DNA from: an uncultured Pseudomonadota bacterium | GTDB taxonomy: Bacteria > Pseudomonadota > Alphaproteobacteria > RF32 > CAG-239 | DNA: 41,643 bases | Reading direction: 5' to 3' | Assembly (NCBI GenBank): GCA_949295025.1 | Contig: CASFJK010000012.1 | Location: forward strand, 1 to 41,643 | Position numbers and translations under genes: made by a program | In this document: positions 36,918 through 41,643 of the stretch, one piece after another | How positions within the stretch are numbered: the stretch's first letter is position 1 | Layout of the letters: every line of letters begins with the position of its first letter | The notes under the pieces: generated by a model | Told to the model about the DNA's origin: nothing | The model's input: only the letters and a program-made list of their open reading frames with translations | The model's database searches: none

Positions 36918-37880
36918 ATGTTTAATTGTATCGAAATTTGTACTGGAGCTGGAGGGCAGGCCCTAGGATTAGAAATGGCTGGCTTCAGGCATGTTGCATT
37001 AGTTGAAATAGAAAAAGATTACTGTAAAATTTTGCAAAATAATCGTCCAACTTGGCCTGTAATATGTAAAGATTTAAGAGATTTTAACGCCACAAATTTT
37101 CAAAATATAGATTTACTTGCTGGAGGTGTTCCATGTCCTCCATTTTCTAAAGCTGGCAAACAATTAGGGGCAAATGATGAAAGAGACTTATTTCCAGAAG
37201 CAATACGATTAATTAGTGAAATAAGACCTAAAGCTGTAATGTTAGAAAATGTTAGAGGTTTTCTTGATACTGTTTTTGATGAATATAGAAAGCAATTATT
37301 CAAAAAAATCGAACAGTTAGGTTATACAGTACATGTTAAATTACTTCAATCTTCTGATTATGGAGTTCCTCAATTGCGTCCAAGAGTTATTATAATAGCA
37401 ATGAGAAATGATTGTAAGGTATCTTTTTCCTATCCTAGTCCTCAACAAAAAAAAGTATATTTAAAAGCTGCAATACAAGATTTATTATCTCAAAATGGAT
37501 GGCTAGATAAAAATATTTTGGATAGGTTGGAAAATGCAATAGCTCCAACAATAGTTGGCGGTTCTAAAAGACATGGGGGTCCTGATTTGGGACCAACAAG
37601 AGCTAAAAAAGCTTGGGCGGAGTTGGGAATTGATGGTACAGGGATAGCAAATGATGCTCCTTCTAGTGATTTTAAAGGGATGCCAAAGCTTACGCCTAGA
37701 ATGTTAGCCAGAATACAAGGTTTCCCTGATGTTTGGGATTTTGGAAGTAAAAAAACTATCGCCTGCCGAATGATTGGGAATGCCTTTCCACCTCCGGTAG
37801 CAAAGGCTGTGGGATTGAAAATTAAGGAGTGTTTGGAAAATGGATTTTTTGATTGCTCAAGCGAGAAAAAAGTATCATAG
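36918..37880 (+). CDS. C5-cytosine DNA methyltransferase of a type II R-M system
   Basis: 320 residues. Motif I CTGAGGQALGLEMAGF (8-23, SAM binding), motif IV GGVPCPPFS with catalytic Cys73, motif VI ENV (110-112), motif VIII QLRPR (152-156), and C-terminal motifs IX-X with QGFP and GNAFPPPVAKAVG. The short target region (GGSKRHGGPDLGP near 212-224) resembles that of NgoBV-type enzymes, which recognise GGNNCC; that specificity is inferred. AGGA ribosome site. It overlaps the restriction gene by 41 nt. More A+T-rich and richer in AGA codons than the core genes around it, consistent with transfer. Confidence 0.92.
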   Translation: MFNCIEICTGAGGQALGLEMAGFRHVALVEIEKDYCKILQNNRPTWPVICKDLRDFNATNFQNIDLLAGGVPCPPFSKAGKQLGANDERDLFPEAIRLISEIRPKAVMLENVRGFLDTVFDEYRKQLFKKIEQLGYTVHVKLLQSSDYGVPQLRPRVIIIAMRNDCKVSFSYPSPQQKKVYLKAAIQDLLSQNGWLDKNILDRLENAIAPTIVGGSKRHGGPDLGPTRAKKAWAELGIDGTGIANDAPSSDFKGMPKLTPRMLARIQGFPDVWDFGSKKTIACRMIGNAFPPPVAKAVGLKIKECLENGFFDCSSEKKVS

Positions 37881-38694
37881 AGATTTACTTGAGAGTATTT
37901 TAACTATTGATAAAGAAGGTATTCCTTCTAATGCTGACCGTAGTAGTAAAATATCAATTTCTATAGCAAAAGGTATTACAGACAGGCTGATAGCTTCAAC
38001 TCAGGAAAAAGCTTTGGGACAAACTTGTGGTAAGAAGTTTGAAGAATGTAATATGCAATTTATTCAAAATACATTTCCTTATTTACAACATCTAAGACCT
38101 GGTAAGTGGCATGTAATCAAATTAGGAAATAATAACAAATTAAAGACCTATGATTTTGCACAATATGAGCATTTAAATTATCTAAACGAATTAACAAAAA
38201 CAAATTCTCAATTAGCTGCTTCCTTGGGTAATGATTATATGGTTTCTCCTGACGTAATAATCTATAGAGAGCTTTATAGCGATGATGAAATAAATGCTTC
38301 TCAAATAATTATCTCAGATAATTTAATGCAAGCTGCTGATTTAAGAAAACAAAATGGTGGAAAACCTATTCTTCATGCTTCTATATCGGCAAAATGGACT
38401 ATTAGAACTGACAGGGCTCAAAATAGCCGAACAGAAGCTTTAAATTTAATCAGAAATAGGAAAGGACATCTTCCTCATATTGTTGTTGTAACTGGAGAGC
38501 CTCTTCCTTCTAGATTGTCATCTCTTGCTTTGGGAACAGGTGATATTGATTGCGTATATCATTTTGCTCTTTATGAATTAATTGATGCTGTACGTTCATC
38601 TGGAGCTGAAGATGCAATGGATATGTTAAATGTACTAATAAAAGGGAAACGTCTAAAGGATATTTCTGATTTACCATTAGATTTATGTGTTTAA
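37840..38694 (+). CDS. Type II restriction endonuclease, NgoBV-like
   Basis: 284 residues. Its start lies inside the 3' end of the methyltransferase gene in another frame, after AAGGAG. PD (137-138) followed by SAK (183-185) fits a PD-(D/E)xK-type nuclease centre with a variant third residue. The stretch SAKWTIRTDRAQNSRTEA is the part that reminds me of NgoBV-family enzymes. It would cut DNA at unmethylated sites of the partner methyltransferase, predicted GGNNCC. A terminator lies about 140 nt downstream. Confidence 0.8.
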   Translation: MDFLIAQARKKYHRDLLESILTIDKEGIPSNADRSSKISISIAKGITDRLIASTQEKALGQTCGKKFEECNMQFIQNTFPYLQHLRPGKWHVIKLGNNNKLKTYDFAQYEHLNYLNELTKTNSQLAASLGNDYMVSPDVIIYRELYSDDEINASQIIISDNLMQAADLRKQNGGKPILHASISAKWTIRTDRAQNSRTEALNLIRNRKGHLPHIVVVTGEPLPSRLSSLALGTGDIDCVYHFALYELIDAVRSSGAEDAMDMLNVLIKGKRLKDISDLPLDLCV

Positions 38695-38836
38695 TATAAT
38701 GGGTATTTTATGATAAGCATTTAGTTGAATTGTTCCAGCATTTCAACCTTATAACTTAATTTATTCAAATCATCATAAAAATTAGTCTGATAATTGCACA
38801 GTATCTCGCACCATTTCAAAAAATCATTCAAAAACA

Positions 38837-38860
38837 GCGACTTATAAAGTCGCGTTTTTT
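38837..38860 (+). terminator. Intrinsic terminator, probably of the R-M operon
   Basis: Stem GCGACTT/AAGTCGC (38837-38843 with 38847-38853), loop ATA, then G and a T-run. The interval 38695-38836 has no convincing gene on the plus strand. Confidence 0.75.
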
Positions 38861-38876
38861 GTTTCTGTACCTAGTT

Positions 38877-39133
38877 ATGGATATGCTTTACAAAATGATT
38901 AACTTATCTCAAGAAGAGATATTAGAACTATTTGATTTGATTTGATTTATAAAGAAGTCGAGGACTTCACTAAACTGACTAATATTGATTTAAATACCCA
39001 AAAACTTGATATTATGAGGTTATATATGGCTTCATCTTTCTTTAAAACATCTGATTTTAATGACTATTTAACTCAGCATGAAACTAATGTCTCACTCGTT
39101 CAAAAATTATTAAGTAGTTTTACTGATAATTAA
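38877..39133 (+). pseudogene. Small ORF split by a pentanucleotide repeat, unknown
   Basis: An ATG at 38877 opens a 22-codon frame that ends at TGA (38943-38945), inside a (TTTGA)3 run. A second frame continues from there to a stop at 39133. Removing one TTTGA unit joins them exactly into an 84-residue soluble helical protein with no other interruption. The joined protein begins MDMLYKMINLSQEEILELFD and is not one I recognise. It may be broken, or switched on and off by repeat slippage. No strong ribosome site. Lies between the R-M terminator and another terminator. Confidence 0.6.
38931..38945 (+). repeat. (TTTGA)3 microsatellite
   Basis: Three exact TTTGA units followed by TTTAT, located where two reading frames of the same small gene meet. 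Confidence 0.9.
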
Positions 39134-39192
39134 AATATACTAGTTTTCACACCAATTTGCTTCATAGTAGATTATTTTCTAAACGAATATAA

Positions 39193-39229
39193 CAAAAAAA
39201 CAGCACCTTTTTGAGATGCTGTTTTTTTG
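39193..39229. terminator. Bidirectional intrinsic terminator
   Basis: 13-bp stem (39193-39205 with 39217-39229; core CAGCA/TGCTG extended by A/T pairs), 11-nt loop, between the split ORF and the converging gene ending at 39243. Confidence 0.82.
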
Positions 39230-39242
39230 TGTGAAACAATTT

Positions 39243-39860
39243 TTATTTTATCTCTGTAAAGAAGCTCTTATAGTAAGAGTATTCTCCGAGATAAACTTTG
39301 AGGATAAAATCCTCTTCATCACTTACCTTAACAATTTTGTTTCCACACAATGCAGAAACCAACTTGTCTTTCAGAAGTTTATCTGTTGCATCGGCATCCA
39401 TATCCGAAGGTAGATACTTCTTCCTTTGCAAGTCAGAAATTGTACTTGAGAAATGGCAACCCTTAAAGGTCCATACATAATTGAACCTTCCTGGGCAATC
39501 TCCATCTGAAGTCTTATACCTAACCTGCCAACACTTGCCTTCGCGAACGAGCTTGGCTTTGTCTGCATCAAGATAGTATTTTGCCTCATTTGAGTTAATT
39601 CTCTGCACAGCTCCAATAAGGTGAACAATATCAACTCTTCCCCAGGGATAAGGGACTGCAATATATCCCTCATAATGTTCATTAATTTTTAACTGACTCG
39701 CCATGCCATAGCGAGCGACAAGCTCATCAAAATTTGTAATTTGATGGTCGAAAGCCATTGCTTGTTCATAGTTAAGCTTTATAGCTTTGAATTCTGAACA
39801 TATAGGCATTTGAGCTACTCTAATTTCCAACTGCGATTCTGAAATTCTTAATTTTTTCAT
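39243..39860 (-). CDS. Soluble protein, unknown
   Basis: 205 residues, no signal or membrane segment. Mixed alpha/beta composition with several aromatic residues (YNYVWTF, WGRVDIVHL segments) and a handful of Cys. No family recognised. AAAGAAA-type leader before the ATG at 39860. Stands alone, in opposite orientation to its neighbours, within the accessory right end. Confidence 0.6.
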   Translation of the reverse strand: MKKLRISESQLEIRVAQMPICSEFKAIKLNYEQAMAFDHQITNFDELVARYGMASQLKINEHYEGYIAVPYPWGRVDIVHLIGAVQRINSNEAKYYLDADKAKLVREGKCWQVRYKTSDGDCPGRFNYVWTFKGCHFSSTISDLQRKKYLPSDMDADATDKLLKDKLVSALCGNKIVKVSDEEDFILKVYLGEYSYYKSFFTEIK

Positions 39861-39979
39861 ATTTTTCTTTTTTTAATTTAACATAATTATATTTTGATAA
39901 AGGAAATATATCATATATCACACAATTACGCAACACAAAATTTAGACAAAAAAATATATATCACTCATCTATTTATCCC

Positions 39980-40008
39980 TTGACAAGTGTGATACAAAAA
40001 CAAACAAT
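39980..40008 (+). promoter_or_regulatory. Possible sigma70-type promoter
   Basis: TTGACA at 39980-39985, 17-nt spacer, AACAAT at 40003-40008 (4 of 6 consensus). An 8-bp inverted pair TATCACAC (39915-39922) and GTGTGATA (39987-39994) overlaps it, perhaps a regulator site. Confidence 0.45.
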
Positions 40009-40034
40009 ATTGACATTGTTAAAGGAGTGATTTC

Positions 40035-40805
40035 ATGAAAAAAATTTATTCTCTGCTTTTTTTGATGTTTTGGATTGCCGCTTGCAATATGAACAAGCAA
40101 GAAAATTTGCTTGTTGGGCATTGGGTAGAAATTATGCCGGTTAATAAACAGATTGTACAAGGAATCAATCTGAATGAGGACGGTACCGCCTCTTCTATCG
40201 GCATGGAAACATTAAAATATAAAAGTTGGGAACAAAAAGATAAGCAACTTATTTTGCATGGAATAAGTATCGGAAACGGTCAAACAATCGATTTTTCCGA
40301 CACTCTGGATATTTTAGAAATCACGCCTTATCGTATGAAATTGGGAAAATTCGGACAGTATCAGGTGGACTATTATCGCGTAGATAAAAATCCCAATATT
40401 CAAAATATGAATGATTTGCCTAATTTAGTGCAAAAATTTGAGGGTTGCGGTGAATTGCAAACACGCGTATTTGAAGGCACTTTGCCTGCAGCCTCAAATC
40501 CAGGAATTGTTTACAATATCACCTTATACAACTACAAAAACAGCGGTGATGGTATTTTCAAAGCAAAATTGACATATTTGGAAGCAGAACAAGGCAAAGA
40601 TGTTGCTTTTGAATTTGGCGGCAGACAATTTACCTTAAAAGGCAGCGCCGAAGATAAAAACGCAACCATTCTACAATTTGTTCCTTTCAATAACCAAGAA
40701 GAAACTATGAACTTTATATATCAAGACAACAAGTTGATTATGCTTGATAAAGACATGAGAAAAATTCAAAGTAAATTAAATTATACTTTGATTGAAAAAG
40801 AATAA
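40035..40805 (+). CDS. NlpE-like lipoprotein
   Basis: 256 residues with lipoprotein signal (1-17, IAAC lipobox, Cys17). The first half (about 25-115) looks like a small lipocalin-type beta barrel, and the second (about 135-215, FEGTLPAASNPGIVYNITL then FKAKLTYLE) matches the NlpE N-terminal-type domain. NlpE in E. coli senses envelope stress and copper via Cpx; here only the fold is inferred. GGAG ribosome site 8 nt before the ATG. Preceded by its own likely promoter. Confidence 0.8.
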   Translation: MKKIYSLLFLMFWIAACNMNKQENLLVGHWVEIMPVNKQIVQGINLNEDGTASSIGMETLKYKSWEQKDKQLILHGISIGNGQTIDFSDTLDILEITPYRMKLGKFGQYQVDYYRVDKNPNIQNMNDLPNLVQKFEGCGELQTRVFEGTLPAASNPGIVYNITLYNYKNSGDGIFKAKLTYLEAEQGKDVAFEFGGRQFTLKGSAEDKNATILQFVPFNNQEETMNFIYQDNKLIMLDKDMRKIQSKLNYTLIEKE

Positions 40806-41015
40806 TTCACGCTGTCGTTATTGATATTTGTCTGTTGACAGAGATAAAAAAAGTAATATAAATAGAGCCTTATTTTAGTTATTTGGTTCTATTATTTTGT
40901 CAGGCAGTTTTCATATTTCTGTTATTTAGAAAAGTGATTAATTCAGATTAATGGAACTTTTTTTATTTATCCAAGCAAAAGATTGTCTGGTCTTTTGTTT
41001 TTAAATTTTTCAAAT

Positions 41016-41537
41016 ATGAAAAAAATTGTGTTATTTTTTGTGTGTACCTTTTTAGTGTTGTTTTCTACATCAGTTTCTGCTCGTCCTTACGATCCATTAT
41101 GGATTGATAATGAATATGTTTTTAAATGGACTGGGAATGAATTGTTGCTCATGAAGTTTACCGATATGGTTGATGCGCAAGAAACGGTAGAATATGACGG
41201 AAGCATTATGCAAAAAGAAATGCAGGTTCTCCCCGAAGTTACTGTTTTTTCGGCTCGGGCTTGGGATGTTGACGAAGAATATAGCATTGGAGAAAGCGCC
41301 AGTGGAACACGCCCTGCCCAGTATATTTCTTGTGCTCCCGGTCTATATCAAGAAGTAAATCAGATACTTTCAGTTAATTATTACCCTGTTTATGACAAAA
41401 CGGCAGTGGAATATTTGACTTTTGATTTAACTATCGAGAAAGGGAAAATGACGCTGGTGATAAAAAAAATAGTATATCGTGACGGCAAAGAAGAATCTGA
41501 AACCGATATATTGCAAAGAGTTTATCTCACCAGATAA
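41016..41537 (+). CDS. Secreted protein, unknown
   Basis: 173 residues from the ATG at 41016. A signal peptide (1-21, ending VSA before RPYD) predicts export. The mature part is rich in aromatic and acidic residues and probably beta-rich; one Cys. A longer frame from a TTG at 40983 would put residues before the signal and is rejected. No family recognised. The 210 nt before it hold no gene that I can see. Confidence 0.6.
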   Translation: MKKIVLFFVCTFLVLFSTSVSARPYDPLWIDNEYVFKWTGNELLLMKFTDMVDAQETVEYDGSIMQKEMQVLPEVTVFSARAWDVDEEYSIGESASGTRPAQYISCAPGLYQEVNQILSVNYYPVYDKTAVEYLTFDLTIEKGKMTLVIKKIVYRDGKEESETDILQRVYLTR

Positions 41538-41553
41538 AAAATGCTAAAAAAGT

Positions 41554-41643
41554 AACCCACCGGCTTAGCCGGTGGTTCTTCATAAGCGGGTGTAACCCTA
41601 ATGGTGCCAGCAAACGCCTTAAGGGCGCATGACGGTCTGACGG
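41554..41643 (-). mobile_element. Presumed right end and omega-RNA 3' part of an IS200/IS605 (TnpB) element, truncated by the window edge
   Basis: Read on the minus strand, the edge sequence ends in ATGAAGAACCACCGGC, loop TAA, GCCGGTGG and a T-run. That GAAGAA-plus-hairpin form (arms 41557-41564 and 41568-41575) is what the 3' end of TnpB-associated omega-RNA and the right terminus of IS605-group elements look like. A second small hairpin (CGCC/GGCG near 41615-41627) lies further in. The tnpB gene would lie past 41643. Based on remembered form only; the same hairpin could be an ordinary terminator for the secreted-protein gene. Confidence 0.5.

Noticed and set aside
38721-38868. Minus-strand open stretch (no ATG, TTG at 38831) with coding-like residues
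   Set aside because: It runs through the R-M terminator hairpin, lacks a good start and ribosome site, and is short. At best a remnant; not called.
1-41643. CRISPR array or cas genes
   Set aside because: No regularly spaced short repeats with unique spacers were seen; the only regular repeats are coding (34.3-34.8 kb).

Overview
The window looks like a chromosomal segment of an A+T-rich, Gram-negative, probably host-associated alphaproteobacterium. The evidence is the run ptsP (EI-Ntr with GAF) - rodZ-like (HTH plus DUF4115) - ispG - prfA, whose neighbourhoods are typical of Alphaproteobacteria, together with lipoproteins and NlpE/DUF2207-type envelope proteins. The exact genus cannot be read from the sequence.

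Layout. 1-1.5 kb: the 3' end of a DMT (EamA) transporter and two small unknown proteins. 1.5-5.7 kb (minus): a small unknown, a KefB-type cation:proton antiporter preceded by a LysR regulator, and an acidic unknown. 5.8-7.4 kb (plus): a flavin-reductase-like protein and an unknown with a clear sigma70-type promoter. 7.4-10.4 kb (minus): a tightly overlapped operon of GlmU-N-like uridylyltransferase, a membrane protein and a PepF/M3 oligopeptidase. 10.5-12.7 kb: a DUF2207 membrane protein. 12.7-17.9 kb (minus): dnaE followed by two related multi-pass membrane proteins. 18-23.6 kb (minus): ptsP, rodZ-like, ispG, prfA. 23.7-26.8 kb: a PMI-type cupin, a possible kinase-fold protein, an isochorismatase-family hydrolase and a degenerate half DEAD-box protein. 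26.8-32 kb (minus): a 49-residue lipoprotein, a small membrane protein, and a translationally coupled set of membrane-anchored Memo/AMMECR1 fusion, M49-like metallopeptidase and L-serine dehydratase. 32-34 kb: a HAD phosphatase and serS. 34.2-35.2 kb: a protein made largely of two tandem repeat arrays. 35.3-36.4 kb: trpS.

The right end (36.5-41.6 kb) is the accessory part. A tRNA-Thr(GGT) gene carries an exact 15-nt tandem duplication in its 3' half and an abnormal T-loop. It is followed by hairpin elements and a two-gene type II restriction-modification system resembling NgoBV (M and R overlap by 41 nt). Next come a small ORF split by a (TTTGA)3 pentanucleotide repeat, an unknown protein, an NlpE-like lipoprotein and a secreted unknown. 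The last ~90 nt look like the right end / omega-RNA 3' end of an IS200/IS605-type (TnpB) element entering from beyond the window on the minus strand.

Most of the window is ordinary core genome. I see no complete, obviously new multigene system. The best leads are the altered tRNA gene, the pentanucleotide-disrupted ORF beside the restriction genes, the degenerate Memo-AMMECR1 fusion, the half DEAD-box protein, the repeat protein and the presumed TnpB element end. All functional calls come from reading motifs by eye; no database search was possible.
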